From positions 1 to 64,000 of the forward strand of contig DATKDI010000040.1 of assembly GCA_035512775.1 (NCBI GenBank): 64,000 nt of DNA, in the 5' to 3' direction. This DNA comes from JAJNBA01 sp035512775 (GTDB lineage Bacteria; Actinomycetota; UBA4738; HRBIN12). Below the pieces are notes generated by a model. It searched no databases. It was not told the origin of the DNA and was given only the letters and a program-made list of their open reading frames with translations. Positions 40,091 through 47,700 of the stretch are shown piece by piece. The translations under genes were made by a program, and so were the position numbers. The stretch's first letter is position 1. Each line of letters begins with the position of its first letter.

Positions 40091-40981
40091 ATGAACGAGC
40101 ACGACCGGCTCGTCGACCGGGCCGCGCGCGAAGCGCGGACGGTCTTGTTCGTCGGCGGGTTGGATTCCGGGAAGAGCTCGATGGCGCGCGCGACGGCCGC
40201 GTACGCGCTCCACCTCGGCCGGTCGGTCGCCTACCTCGACGCCGACGTCTCGCAGAAGACCGTGGGACCTCCGGGGACCGTCGGCCTGAAGCACATCCGC
40301 GAGCCCGACGACCTGACGCACGAGCGGATGCACGCCGCCGACGCGATCGGCTTCGTCGGCTCGACCTCTCCGCAGGACCACCTGCTCCCGCTCGTCGGTG
40401 CGCTCGCTCGTCTCAACGAGCGCGCCCACGACGAGGGCGCCGATCTCGTCGTTGTGGACACGGGAGGCGAGGTCTCGGGGATCCGCGGCCAGCAGGTGAA
40501 GTACTACAAGGTCGACACCCTGGAGCCCGACCTGCTGGTCGCGCTCCAGCGTGGCGAGGAGCTCGAGCCGATCGTCGGGGTCGTCGAACGGTTCTTCGGC
40601 GTGGAGGTCGTCCGCCTGGGCATCCATCCCGCCGTCGTACCCACCACGGTCGACGAGCGGATGGCCCAGCGCGAGGACTCGATGCGCCGGTACTTCGATC
40701 AGCCTCTCCAGCGTTTCCGCGTCCGCCCCACCGTGTTCATGCCGAGCCTGCCGCCCCTGTTCGACCTCTCGCAGCTCGACCGCCTGCTCGTCGGCCTCTC
40801 CGACGGTGAGGGCGGATTCACCGGGGTCGGCTACCTGGAACCGGTGTCAGGGAACGGGGGGCTCCGGCTGATCTCGCCGGTGGCAGAGCCGCCCAAAGCG
40901 CTTAGACTGGGTTCCGTCCGTCTGGAGGAGAGCTTCCGAGCGAAGCGGGTCGACCTCCGGAACCTCTTCGGAACCGAATGA
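40091..40981 (+). CDS. Clp1/Grc3-like P-loop protein, putative polynucleotide 5'-kinase
   Basis: 296 residues from ATG 40091 (an adjacent in-frame GTG at 40088 is possible). The Walker A VLFVGGLDSGKSSMARATA and the following AYLDADVSQKTVGPPGTVGL match the Clp1/Grc3/NOL9 polynucleotide kinase family, where the D-x-D..Q...GPP element is characteristic. A later VVVDTGGEVSGIRGQQVKYYKVD is the Walker-B-like region, and EPDLLVALQRGEELEPIV follows. These kinases phosphorylate 5'-hydroxyl RNA or DNA ends in eukaryotes and archaea; bacterial members are little studied. It is followed 21 bp later by the ribosomal protein bS22 gene. Confidence 0.78.
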   Translation: MNEHDRLVDRAAREARTVLFVGGLDSGKSSMARATAAYALHLGRSVAYLDADVSQKTVGPPGTVGLKHIREPDDLTHERMHAADAIGFVGSTSPQDHLLPLVGALARLNERAHDEGADLVVVDTGGEVSGIRGQQVKYYKVDTLEPDLLVALQRGEELEPIVGVVERFFGVEVVRLGIHPAVVPTTVDERMAQREDSMRRYFDQPLQRFRVRPTVFMPSLPPLFDLSQLDRLLVGLSDGEGGFTGVGYLEPVSGNGGLRLISPVAEPPKALRLGSVRLEESFRAKRVDLRNLFGTE

Positions 40982-41002
40982 CCGACTGAAAGGCGTGGAT
41001 CG

Positions 41003-41104
41003 TTGCCGTCCCTCGTGAAGAAGCGCCGGAAGAAGATGCGCAAGAAGAAGCACAAGAAGCTTCTCAAGCGCACCCGGCACCAGCGCCTGAAGCTGGGTAA
41101 GTAG
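41003..41104 (+). CDS. Ribosomal protein bS22 (AURKAIP1/COX24-domain peptide, 33 aa)
   Basis: A 33-residue, extremely basic peptide from TTG 41003: PSLVKKRRKKMRKKKHKKL then LKRTRHQRLKLGK. It corresponds over its full length to the mycobacterial 30S protein bS22 (MGSVIKKRRKRM...RKLGK type), which binds 16S rRNA near the decoding region. GAAAGGCG upstream provides a ribosome site. Too short for usual gene finders. Lies between the Clp1-like kinase and a lipoprotein hydrolase. Confidence 0.9.
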   Translation: MPSLVKKRRKKMRKKKHKKLLKRTRHQRLKLGK

Positions 41105-41120
41105 CGGCGGGAGCATCGGC

Positions 41121-41879
41121 GTGCCTGCGCCGATCCATGTCCGAACCCTCATGGTGGGACTCGTGCTGCTCTCTGCATGCGGCGCCGACAGCCCGCAGGG
41201 TTCCACGGAGAACTCGAAGGAGATCACCTTCCAGTCGACCGACGGCGTCACCCTCTCCGGCCGGCTGTTCGGCCCCGACGAGGGCACCGCGGGCGTCGTC
41301 CTCGCGCACATGCTCCCCTCCGACCAGAGCGCCTGGTACTTCTTCGCGAACCGTCTGGGTGAGCGCGGCTATCGCGTCATGACGTTCAACTTCCGCGGCT
41401 ACTGTCCGGGCGGGGAGGCGGGTTGCTCGGAGGGCGAGAAGAACGTCCCCGCGATCTGGCAGGACCTCGAAGGAGCCGTCGAGATGTTGAGGAGCGAAGG
41501 GGTCACACGGTTCGCGTTGGTCGGGGCCAGCATGGGCGGGACCGCGTCGCTCATCGTCGCGGCGAACCACGGGCGGGACATCGGTGCCGTGGTCACTCTC
41601 TCCGCGCCGACCTCCGTCGAGGGGCTCGATGCGGGAGCCGGCGTCCTCGCCGAGGTGAGCGCCGCGAAGCTCCTCATCGCCGGTCACGAGGACGTCGAAG
41701 CGGCGGAGGCCGTGAACCTGTTCTACGGTGAGGGTCTGCCGCCGAAGCGACCGGTGATCCTCACGACGGGCGACCACGGGACGGACATCCTCACGGGCAA
41801 CCAGGCGGGGATCGCGAGCACCGAGATGATCAACTGGATCGAGCGGTACGTCCCCGTGTCCGGATCGGTGAACGGATGA
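41121..41879 (+). CDS. Lipoprotein alpha/beta-hydrolase
   Basis: 252 residues. A short signal with lipobox VGLVLLSAC (Cys near residue 20) predicts lipid anchoring outside the membrane. The hydrolase core has the strand VVLAHMLPSDQSAWYFFANRL (oxyanion region), the nucleophile elbow VGASMGGT (GxSxGG) and the catalytic His in LTTGDHGTDIL. The catalytic Asp is probably in the loop AGHEDVEAAE. Resembles dienelactone hydrolase/serine aminopeptidase-like proteins. GTG start 41121. Its stop overlaps the SAM hydrolase start (ATGA). Substrate unknown. Confidence 0.85.
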   Translation: MPAPIHVRTLMVGLVLLSACGADSPQGSTENSKEITFQSTDGVTLSGRLFGPDEGTAGVVLAHMLPSDQSAWYFFANRLGERGYRVMTFNFRGYCPGGEAGCSEGEKNVPAIWQDLEGAVEMLRSEGVTRFALVGASMGGTASLIVAANHGRDIGAVVTLSAPTSVEGLDAGAGVLAEVSAAKLLIAGHEDVEAAEAVNLFYGEGLPPKRPVILTTGDHGTDILTGNQAGIASTEMINWIERYVPVSGSVNG

Positions 41880-42670
41880 GCCGTCCGATCGTCTTCCTGA
41901 CCGACTACGGCCGGAGCGACGGCTTCGGGGGCATCTGTCACGGCGTCATGGCGAGGATCGCGCCGGACGCGAGGGTCATCGACCTCACGCATTCCGTTCC
42001 GCGCCAGAACGTCCTCCGGGGGGCCGTGGAGCTCGCCCGGGCCGTCCCGTACATGCCGACGGACGCCGTCTACGTCGCCGTCGTCGATCCGGGCGTCGGG
42101 TCCGACCGAGGCGCGATCGCCACGGCCGCCGGCGCGGCGCTCCTCGTCGGGCCGGACAACGGGCTCCTGTCGCTCGCTTGGGAGGAGCTCGGAGGAGTCG
42201 AGTCGGCGGTGGAGATCCAGAGCCCCGAGGTCGTGCTCGCGCCCGTGTCGCGAACGTTCCACGGCAGAGACATCTTCGCCCCCGCCGCCGCCCACCTCGC
42301 GGCCGGCATGTCGCTCGAGGACCTCGGCCCCGCCGTCGACCTGGCCACCCTCGTGCGCCTGGATGTCCCGGGTCCGATGGTGGCGGAAGGGGCCGTGGGC
42401 GCCCGTGTCACGGCGACGGACGGGTACGGGAACGTGCAGCTCAACGCCACCGAGCGCGATCTGGAGGACGCCGCCGTCGCGGTCGGCAACGTCCTGATCG
42501 TGAACGGCCGGCGCCTGCCCCGCGCGGGCACTTTCGCGGAGCTTCCCGAACGCGAGCCCGGACTGATCGTCGACTCGGACGGCTATCTCGCGATCGTGGT
42601 GAACCAGGGGAACGCGGCGCAGATGCTCGGCCTCGCGGCCGGCGACGTCGTCGTGATGGAGGGTCCCTAA
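41876..42670 (+). CDS. S-adenosylmethionine hydrolase (SAM hydroxide adenosyltransferase)
   Basis: 264 residues, DUF62/SAM_adeno_trans family, which converts SAM and water to adenosine and methionine. Conserved elements: IVFLTDYGRSDGFGGICHGVM (the active-site Asp), DLTHSVPRQNVLRGA, VYVAVVDPGVGSDRGAIA, LLVGPDNGLLSLA, RTFHGRDIFAPAAAHLAAG (water-activating His/Arg) and YGNVQLNA. Fluorinase and chlorinase share the fold, but the Asp-Arg-His set here is the hydrolase type. Coupled to the preceding lipoprotein gene. Confidence 0.9.
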   Translation: MSRPIVFLTDYGRSDGFGGICHGVMARIAPDARVIDLTHSVPRQNVLRGAVELARAVPYMPTDAVYVAVVDPGVGSDRGAIATAAGAALLVGPDNGLLSLAWEELGGVESAVEIQSPEVVLAPVSRTFHGRDIFAPAAAHLAAGMSLEDLGPAVDLATLVRLDVPGPMVAEGAVGARVTATDGYGNVQLNATERDLEDAAVAVGNVLIVNGRRLPRAGTFAELPEREPGLIVDSDGYLAIVVNQGNAAQMLGLAAGDVVVMEGP

Positions 42671-42831
42671 GGGGTGGAGCTCCGGCTCGGGCTCGGGCTC
42701 GGAAGCTCGCCGGGGCTGGTCGGGCCGGGGAACGGGCCACGATCCTGGTCCGCGAGCTGCAGCTGCCAGATGCCGGCACCGACGAGCAACGACAGCAACA
42801 CGATGAGCACGATCCAGGTCGGACGTCGCAC
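42667..42831 (-). CDS. Small single-pass membrane protein with Pro/Ser tail (54 aa)
   Basis: From GTG 42831: VRRPTWIVLIVLLSLLVGAG, IWQLQLADQDRGPFPGPTSP, then GELPSPSPSRSSTP. A basic N-terminus, one ~18-residue hydrophobic helix and a proline/serine tail suggest N-in topology with an external tail. It follows the TIM-barrel gene by 18 bp on the same strand, and its stop overlaps that of the convergent SAM hydrolase. Function unknown. Confidence 0.65.
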   Translation of the reverse strand: MRRPTWIVLIVLLSLLVGAGIWQLQLADQDRGPFPGPTSPGELPSPSPSRSSTP

Positions 42832-42849
42832 GCCGGCGAGGCTATCGGC

Positions 42850-43653
42850 TCATCGAGCGGAGCGCCCGGCGGAGGCCAGGGCGAGCTCGGTCCGCTCGCG
42901 CATGTCGACCATCGTCGCCTCGAGCTTCTCCGGGTGACCCAGTGCGCCCCGGAGATCCACCTCGAGTGACACCGCGCCGTCGAACTCCGAAGCGGCGAGA
43001 TCCTCGAGGAACGCATCGAGGTCGAGCACACCCTCGCCGGGTGGCAGGTGGGAGTCCCATCCCTTCCCCGCGTTGTCCGAGAGATGCACGTGCCGCAGCC
43101 GTTGCCCGAACAGCTTCCGCACCGCGATCAGATCGTGTCTCGCCACGGCCGCATGGGAGGTGTCGAGCACCAAGTGGGGTAGTCCCTCTAACTGCTCGAG
43201 GTCCTGGTTCGAATGGAGCGTCACGTCTCTGCCGGCGAGCCGGTAGGGGAACATGTTCTCCACGCCCACGGCGACGCCGGTCCGCCCCTCGAGGGTGGGG
43301 AGCTCCTCGACGAGCCATCGCCGGAACGCGCCCTGCCAGCGGTAGGGAGGGTGCACGACCACCAGCGGGATGTTCGCGTCCGCGGCCGCCTCCACGGAGC
43401 GGTCGATCTTCCCGATCGGGTCCGTGCCCCAGACCTTCCTCGTCAGGAGCAGGCACGGCGCGTGCATCGCACCGACCGTGAGCCCGAACTCATCGGCGAG
43501 CGCGCGGATACGCGCGGGGTCCTGACTCTCCGGGTCCTTGGTCACCATGACCTCGACGCCGCCGTAGCCGCACTCGGCCGCGAGCCGGAAGGTCCACGAC
43601 AGCGGCCGCGCGAAGAACGCCGCAGAAGAGAACAGAACGGGCGGGGAAGCCAT
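42850..43653 (-). CDS. Sugar phosphate isomerase/epimerase-like TIM-barrel protein
   Basis: 267 residues from ATG 43653. AP-endonuclease-2/xylose-isomerase-like fold: VLFSSAAFFARPLSWTFRLAAECGYGGVEVM, LTVGAMHAPCLLL, NIPLVVVHPPYRWQG, VAVGVENMFP, HLVLDTSHAAVARHD, LRHVHLSDNAGKGWDSHLPPGEGVLDL and VSLEVDLRGA. The E/D/H/E metal ligands expected on successive strands (VENM, DTSH, HLSD, SLEVD) are present. Sugar isomerase/epimerase or endonuclease IV-like; the 'HLSDN...G.H...G.G..D' pattern favours the isomerase group. Confidence 0.84.
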   Translation of the reverse strand: MASPPVLFSSAAFFARPLSWTFRLAAECGYGGVEVMVTKDPESQDPARIRALADEFGLTVGAMHAPCLLLTRKVWGTDPIGKIDRSVEAAADANIPLVVVHPPYRWQGAFRRWLVEELPTLEGRTGVAVGVENMFPYRLAGRDVTLHSNQDLEQLEGLPHLVLDTSHAAVARHDLIAVRKLFGQRLRHVHLSDNAGKGWDSHLPPGEGVLDLDAFLEDLAASEFDGAVSLEVDLRGALGHPEKLEATMVDMRERTELALASAGRSAR

Positions 43654-43706
43654 CCCGTCGATGCTACCGGCTGAAGGCGCGACGGCGGTGCGTATCCTTG
43701 GCTCCC

Positions 43707-44411
43707 ATGTGGGTCTTCCCGCTCGCCGCCGCGCTCGTGGCGTTCGCGTTCGCGGCCGCGCTCGGCCAACGGTTCGCTCGGAGCAGGCGCATCTACCTGG
43801 CGATGTGGTGCGGGGCGCTCGTGATGTACGGGGTGGCGTCCCTGGCGGTCGCGGGTGGGGCGGCCGTCGGCTGGAGCCGGACGCTCTTCGAGGTGTATTG
43901 GGTCCTCGGCGCGGTGCTGAACGTCCCGCTGCTCGCCGCGGGTGAGGTGCACCTGCTCGGTCGCGGTCGTGTGCTCGACCTCGTCGTGTGGATGGCCCTC
44001 GCATTCGTCTTCGCGTACACGATCGCCGTGACGCGGGGGGCGCCGGTCGATCCCGCCGCGCTCGCGGAGCAGCTGCCTTCAGGCAAGGAAGTCTTCGGCG
44101 ACGACACGGCCGCCTATCGCCTGCCGCAGCTCATCTCGATCCCCTCGTACCTGATCCTCCTCGTGGGCGCGGTGTGGTCGGCCTGGCGCATGCGCGGCCG
44201 CCCCGAGCTTCGTCACCGCTTCACGGGGACGCTGCTCGTCGCGGCGGGCGCGACCATCACCGCCGCCGCGGGCTCGGCGTTCGCCGCCGTGGGGAACCTG
44301 CCGGCGTTCTCGCTCTCGCTGCTCGCGGGCGTCGCCGTGATGTTCGTCGGCTTCCTTCGAGCGACCGAATCCCGTCCATCCCCGCAGCGGGTGGAGCCTC
44401 CGACGCCTTGA
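43707..44411 (+). CDS. Multi-pass membrane protein of unknown function
   Basis: 234 residues from ATG 43707 with about seven hydrophobic segments (for example VFPLAAALVAFAFAAALGQRF, IYLAMWCGALVMYGVASLAV, VVWMALAFVFAYTIAV, SYLILLVGAVWSAW, FTGTLLVAAGATITAAAGSAF, FSLSLLAGVAVMFVGFL). A polar loop of ~45 residues separates TM4 and TM5. No transporter or enzyme signature is evident. Convergent with the anti-sigma gene and divergent from the TIM-barrel gene. Confidence 0.8.
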   Translation: MWVFPLAAALVAFAFAAALGQRFARSRRIYLAMWCGALVMYGVASLAVAGGAAVGWSRTLFEVYWVLGAVLNVPLLAAGEVHLLGRGRVLDLVVWMALAFVFAYTIAVTRGAPVDPAALAEQLPSGKEVFGDDTAAYRLPQLISIPSYLILLVGAVWSAWRMRGRPELRHRFTGTLLVAAGATITAAAGSAFAAVGNLPAFSLSLLAGVAVMFVGFLRATESRPSPQRVEPPTP

Positions 44412-44418
44412 CGCGGTG

Positions 44419-45171
44419 CTAGGCGGCCGCCTCCCACAGGGCATCGCCGGGCTCCGACGGCACGTCCCCCTCGATCTCCAACGTGATGAGCACGCGGTCG
44501 AACCTCGACCGATCGAAGGGCACCTTGACCACCGTCATGTCCGGGCCCGGCACGAACGTCCCCGCCAAGACGGGATCGACGCCGTCGGAGAGCCAGATCA
44601 CATAGGCGAGCCCCGCCGGGGCCTGCGGCACGTCGCTGCCGACCAGGAAGAAGTGGTCGGCGTCGGGCGCGGCCACCTGCGACACCGGCGCCGGGGCCTC
44701 GGCATCGGTCCCGACGAGCCGGGCGCTGTCGGCGTCGGGCCGCTGTGAGTACCGCAGGGCCTGCGCGAAGAGCGCGTTCTGTTCCTGGAGGTCGTCCGCG
44801 CGGAGCACCTGCGAGACGGCGAGGCCCCCAGCGACGAGGACCACTGCGACGCCGGCCGCGACTCCGGCCCAGCGGCCGACGGGAGGACGCTCGCCGCGGG
44901 GTTCGAGCTCGCGATGCAGGCGGGGGAGGAGCGTGTCCGGAGGCGCGATCGGATGCGCGGCGAAGGCGAGGTCGGCAACGGTGTCGCTGAGAGCCAGGAG
45001 GGTCTCTCGGCATCGCGCGCAGCCCGGCACGTGCTCGGAGAGCAGGCGGTCCGCCTCCGTGGCATCTTCGCCGGTGAGACTCCTGAGGGCATAGCCCGCC
45101 ATCAGCTCATCGATGCGATCGTGCTCTGCCGGATCCACCTGCGATCCCGACTGCGATCCCGGTCGGTCCAA
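44419..45171 (-). CDS. RskA-type anti-sigma factor
   Basis: 250 residues. The N-terminal zinc-associated anti-sigma domain contains LMAGYALRSLTGEDATEADR and H-V-P-G-C-A-R-C (H-X3-C-X2-C). A single transmembrane helix (WAGVAAGVAVVLVAGGLAVS) follows. The extracytoplasmic C-terminus (YVIWLSDGVDPVLAGTFVP) matches the RskA C-terminal domain, which has a conserved 'W.....P...G.F' pattern. It lies 4 bp after the ECF sigma gene and would sequester that sigma factor at the membrane until intramembrane proteolysis. Confidence 0.9.
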   Translation of the reverse strand: MDRPGSQSGSQVDPAEHDRIDELMAGYALRSLTGEDATEADRLLSEHVPGCARCRETLLALSDTVADLAFAAHPIAPPDTLLPRLHRELEPRGERPPVGRWAGVAAGVAVVLVAGGLAVSQVLRADDLQEQNALFAQALRYSQRPDADSARLVGTDAEAPAPVSQVAAPDADHFFLVGSDVPQAPAGLAYVIWLSDGVDPVLAGTFVPGPDMTVVKVPFDRSRFDRVLITLEIEGDVPSEPGDALWEAAA

Positions 45172-45175
45172 GCTG

Positions 45176-45775
45176 TCAGTCCTCCGTTTCGAGGGCGCTG
45201 CGCAGCTTGCGGAGCGCTGCGAACGTCCTGGTCTTCACCGTACCCAGCGGGATGCCGAGCTTCTCGGCGATCCGGACCTGTGTCATGCCTTCGAAATAGG
45301 CCATCTCAAGCACCTGACGTTGTTCTGCTGAGAGGTCTGCGAGCGAATCCCGGACCTCCTGGCGACGCCGTGCGACGAAATCCTCGTCGACGACGCGTTC
45401 CGAAGGGTCTTCGCCCACGGCGGGCTCGAGGTTCGCCGCTCGGTCCTGCCGGGCCCGCATCCGCTCCTCCCGCCGGATCGTGTCGACCGCGCGATGGTGG
45501 ACGAGCGCCAGGAAGAAGCTCCTGAACGCCCCCCGGGCCGGGTCGAACGCCTCGGGGGCCCGCCAGAGGGCGAGGAAGGCATCGTGGACGACGTCTTGCG
45601 CCAACAGTTGCTGACCGGTGAGACGGTAGGCGATGCCGTACGCCGTAGGGGAATACCGCCGATAGAGCTCGTCGAACGCCTCTCGGTCGCCCCTGGAGAG
45701 ACGCCGATGAAGTTCGAGGTCCTCCGGGTCGCCGTCTCTCATCTCCTTGGCGCGCGACGGTACCATCGCCCTCAT
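45176..45775 (-). CDS. ECF RNA polymerase sigma factor (SigK-like)
   Basis: Up to 199 residues. Region 2 reads AFDELYRRYSPTAYGIAYRLTG, AQDVVHDAFLALWRAPEAFD, FRSFFLALVHHRAVDTIRRE. Region 4 reads LSAEQRQVLEMAYFEGMTQVRIAEKLGIPLGTVKTRTFAALRKLR. Paired with the RskA-type anti-sigma gene, as in the SigK/RskA system. The start is uncertain: the ATG at 45775 is palindromic with the start of the divergent glutaredoxin gene, so ATG 45766 or 45742 may be used. Confidence 0.92.
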   Translation of the reverse strand: MRAMVPSRAKEMRDGDPEDLELHRRLSRGDREAFDELYRRYSPTAYGIAYRLTGQQLLAQDVVHDAFLALWRAPEAFDPARGAFRSFFLALVHHRAVDTIRREERMRARQDRAANLEPAVGEDPSERVVDEDFVARRRQEVRDSLADLSAEQRQVLEMAYFEGMTQVRIAEKLGIPLGTVKTRTFAALRKLRSALETED

Positions 45776-46022
45776 GCAACGGCGCTCCGTGCACCGGGTC
45801 GTCCTCTACTCACGCGCGGGATGTCATCTCTGCGACGTGGCCCGCGAAACGATCCTTACCCAGCGCGAGCGCCTCGGGTTCGAGTTCGAGGAGGTCGACG
45901 TCGAGGCCGACGAGGAGCTCGAGCTGGAGTACGGGATCCGGATCCCCGTGGTCGAGGTCGACGGGGAGGAGGCGTTCGAGATCACCGTCGACGCAGCGCG
46001 GCTCGCCCGCCTCGTGGGGTGA
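45774..46022 (+). CDS. Glutaredoxin-family protein
   Basis: 82 residues from ATG 45774. Thioredoxin-fold strand RVVLYSRAGCHLCDVARETI with the CHLC redox site, then FEEVDVEADEELELEYGIRIPVVEVDGEEAFEI, containing the cis-Pro (IPVV). This is the DUF836/glutaredoxin-like group. Divergent from the ECF sigma gene, with the two possible start codons overlapping in one CATG. Likely a cytoplasmic thiol oxidoreductase. Confidence 0.87.
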   Translation: MQRRSVHRVVLYSRAGCHLCDVARETILTQRERLGFEFEEVDVEADEELELEYGIRIPVVEVDGEEAFEITVDAARLARLVG

Positions 46023-46051
46023 AAGCGACCGGCTGACCCGGGCTCGTGCAC

Positions 46052-46082
46052 TTGTGAACGCATCTCGGATTTCGGCTAGGCT
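46052..46082 (+). promoter_or_regulatory. rex promoter with an apparent Rex half-site
   Basis: TTGTGAA at 46052-46058 equals the left arm of the Rex operator consensus (TTGTGAA-N4-TTCACAA), but the right arm is not conserved. TTGTGA can also act as a -35 element with TAGGCT (46077-46082) 19 bp away. This would permit weak autoregulation of rex. The direct repeat GAGCACAAGG (46093-46102, 46111-46120) follows. Confidence 0.4.
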
Positions 46083-46131
46083 CTTTTCTCATGAGCACAA
46101 GGTCTCGTACGAGCACAAGGGCGCATCACCC

Positions 46132-46815
46132 GTGAGGGATCGGCCGATCCCTGAGGCCACGGTCGGACGGCTTCCGCGCTACCTGCAGGCGCTCGGCGGG
46201 ATGGCGGCGGAGGGGATCGTGGTCGCCTCGTCGGAGGAGCTGGCCGTCGCCGCCGGGGTGACCTCGGCGAAAGTGCGGAAGGATCTCTCGCATCTCGGTT
46301 CCTACGGGACTCGAGGCGTGGGCTACGACGTCGCCTACCTGATCCACCAGATCCGGCGAGAGCTCGGGCTCACCCAGGACTGGGGCATCGCGATCGCGGG
46401 CATCGGGAACCTGGGGCACGCTCTCGCCAACTACAAGGGCTTCGGCGACCGAGGGTTTCGCGTGGCGGCCCTCGTCGACGTCGATCCGAGCAAGATCGGC
46501 GAACGGGTGGGAGACCTCGAGGTCGTGCACGTCAACACGCTCCCGCGGCTGGTGAAGGAGCGAGGGATCGCGATCGGGGTCATCGCCACGCCCGCGGCAG
46601 CCGTCCAGGAGGTCGGCGATCGCATGGTCGCGGCAGGCATCAGGTCGATCCTGAACTTCGCGCCCGCCCCGCTCGTGGCGCCACCGGGGGTGTCGGTCCG
46701 TTCGGTCGACCTCGCGGTCGAGCTGCAGATCCTCGCGTACTACGAACAGCGCAAGGCGGCGCTGGCCGACGTCGGGCAGCGAGGCGCGGCGGTGGCGTTC
46801 GCTCCCACGAGGTGA
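46132..46815 (+). CDS. rex: Redox-sensing transcriptional repressor Rex
   Basis: Rex binds DNA when NADH/NAD+ is low and releases it when NADH rises. About 227 residues from GTG 46132. N-terminal winged helix: PEATVGRLPRYLQALGGMA, VVASSEELAVAAGVTSAKVRKDLSHLGSYGTRGVGYDV, the highly conserved Rex block. Rossmann domain: WGIAIAGIGNLGHALANYKGF, VAALVDVDPSKIGERV. Domain-swap helix at the end: LAVELQILAYYEQRKA. It sits at the far end of the leftward respiratory operon, and a Rex-like palindrome lies between the two respiratory arms at 51730. An in-frame GTG at 46054 lies inside the promoter and is unlikely. Confidence 0.95.
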   Translation: MRDRPIPEATVGRLPRYLQALGGMAAEGIVVASSEELAVAAGVTSAKVRKDLSHLGSYGTRGVGYDVAYLIHQIRRELGLTQDWGIAIAGIGNLGHALANYKGFGDRGFRVAALVDVDPSKIGERVGDLEVVHVNTLPRLVKERGIAIGVIATPAAAVQEVGDRMVAAGIRSILNFAPAPLVAPPGVSVRSVDLAVELQILAYYEQRKAALADVGQRGAAVAFAPTR

Positions 46816-46825
46816 GCCCGACGGG

Positions 46826-46942
46826 CTACTTCGCGATCGTGATCCAGAGCACGAACAGGACTGCCAGGACCATCACCCCGAGGAGGATGAACTGGATGCT
46901 TCCCTGATCGAGGAGGGGCACCTCGTGTGCTTGCGCGAGCAT
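46826..46942 (-). CDS. Small single-TM peptide of the cytochrome bc operon (38 aa)
   Basis: From ATG 46942 with GAGGAGG 7-8 bp upstream: MLAQAHEVPLLDQGSIQFIL then LGVMVLAVLFVLWITIAK. One membrane helix near the C-terminus and almost no tail, resembling the tiny accessory subunits of respiratory complexes. It is the last gene of the leftward cytochrome bc operon. The strong ribosome site and position support it being real. Confidence 0.78.
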   Translation of the reverse strand: MLAQAHEVPLLDQGSIQFILLGVMVLAVLFVLWITIAK

Positions 46943-46968
46943 CGTTCCGACCTCCTCTCGCATCGTCG

Positions 46969-47700
46969 TCATGCCGGTCCGTACCAGGGCGGGGCTGCCC
47001 CGCCGGTGAGGAAGTCCTTGCGCTTGCGCTCGGCGATGTCCAGCAGCGGCAGATGGACCGCGAACAGGATCACGGAGCCGGCGAGGAACATGTAGGAGTA
47101 CTTGGGAACGCTTCCTTCGTCGTACTCGAGGGAGACCGTCCAGAGCGGTCCACCGTCCAGGAAGTGGGCTTCGGCGACGGCGAGCTCGTTGCCTTCGACG
47201 GTCGCGAAGCGGACGTCGTCGACCGCGAAGTCGACGCCGGTGAGCGCTCTCGGGTCGGTGGCTTCGATCTCGAGCTCCGCGTTGGCCTCCTCGGCGAGGA
47301 AGTCGGTCACGATGCCGGTGAGCGATTGCACCTCGGCAGCGTTGCTCTGCCCGGGCTCCTTCCAGGGCTCTTCCGGGTAGCTCCCGAACGCCTCATGGCG
47401 GTCGCTCGTCTCCCCGGTCGATGCGAGGAGAGGCACCCAGCTGGGCTCCGCGCCGCGCGGACCGAGGTTCACGGGCGTGTCCGGACCCTGCGAGTAGAAA
47501 CCGAACGCCCACATCGCGGAGAGCAGGATCATCCATCCGGAGAAGGCGACCATCAGCACCAGGTAGCCCATCCAGCGCCCGAGGACGGCGGTCAGGATGA
47601 GGTACACGCTCCCGACGAACAGGATGAAGCCCATGAGGGTGACGCCGGCGCCCTTGACGAGCGTGCCGCAGTCGACGTTGAAGCCGAGACAGCTCTCCAT
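46969..47700 (-). CDS. Membrane protein of the cytochrome bc operon, unknown function
   Basis: 243 residues. Two N-terminal transmembrane helices (GVTLMGFILFVGSVYLILTAV; MGYLVLMVAFSGWMILLSAMWAF), a soluble middle region of ~130 residues with no cysteine or heme motif, and one C-terminal helix (YSYMFLAGSVILFAVHLPLLD) followed by a basic tail. It begins directly where the cytochrome c gene ends. Position suggests a structural or assembly subunit of the bc complex. No family recognised. Confidence 0.78.
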   Translation of the reverse strand: MESCLGFNVDCGTLVKGAGVTLMGFILFVGSVYLILTAVLGRWMGYLVLMVAFSGWMILLSAMWAFGFYSQGPDTPVNLGPRGAEPSWVPLLASTGETSDRHEAFGSYPEEPWKEPGQSNAAEVQSLTGIVTDFLAEEANAELEIEATDPRALTGVDFAVDDVRFATVEGNELAVAEAHFLDGGPLWTVSLEYDEGSVPKYSYMFLAGSVILFAVHLPLLDIAERKRKDFLTGGAAPPWYGPA

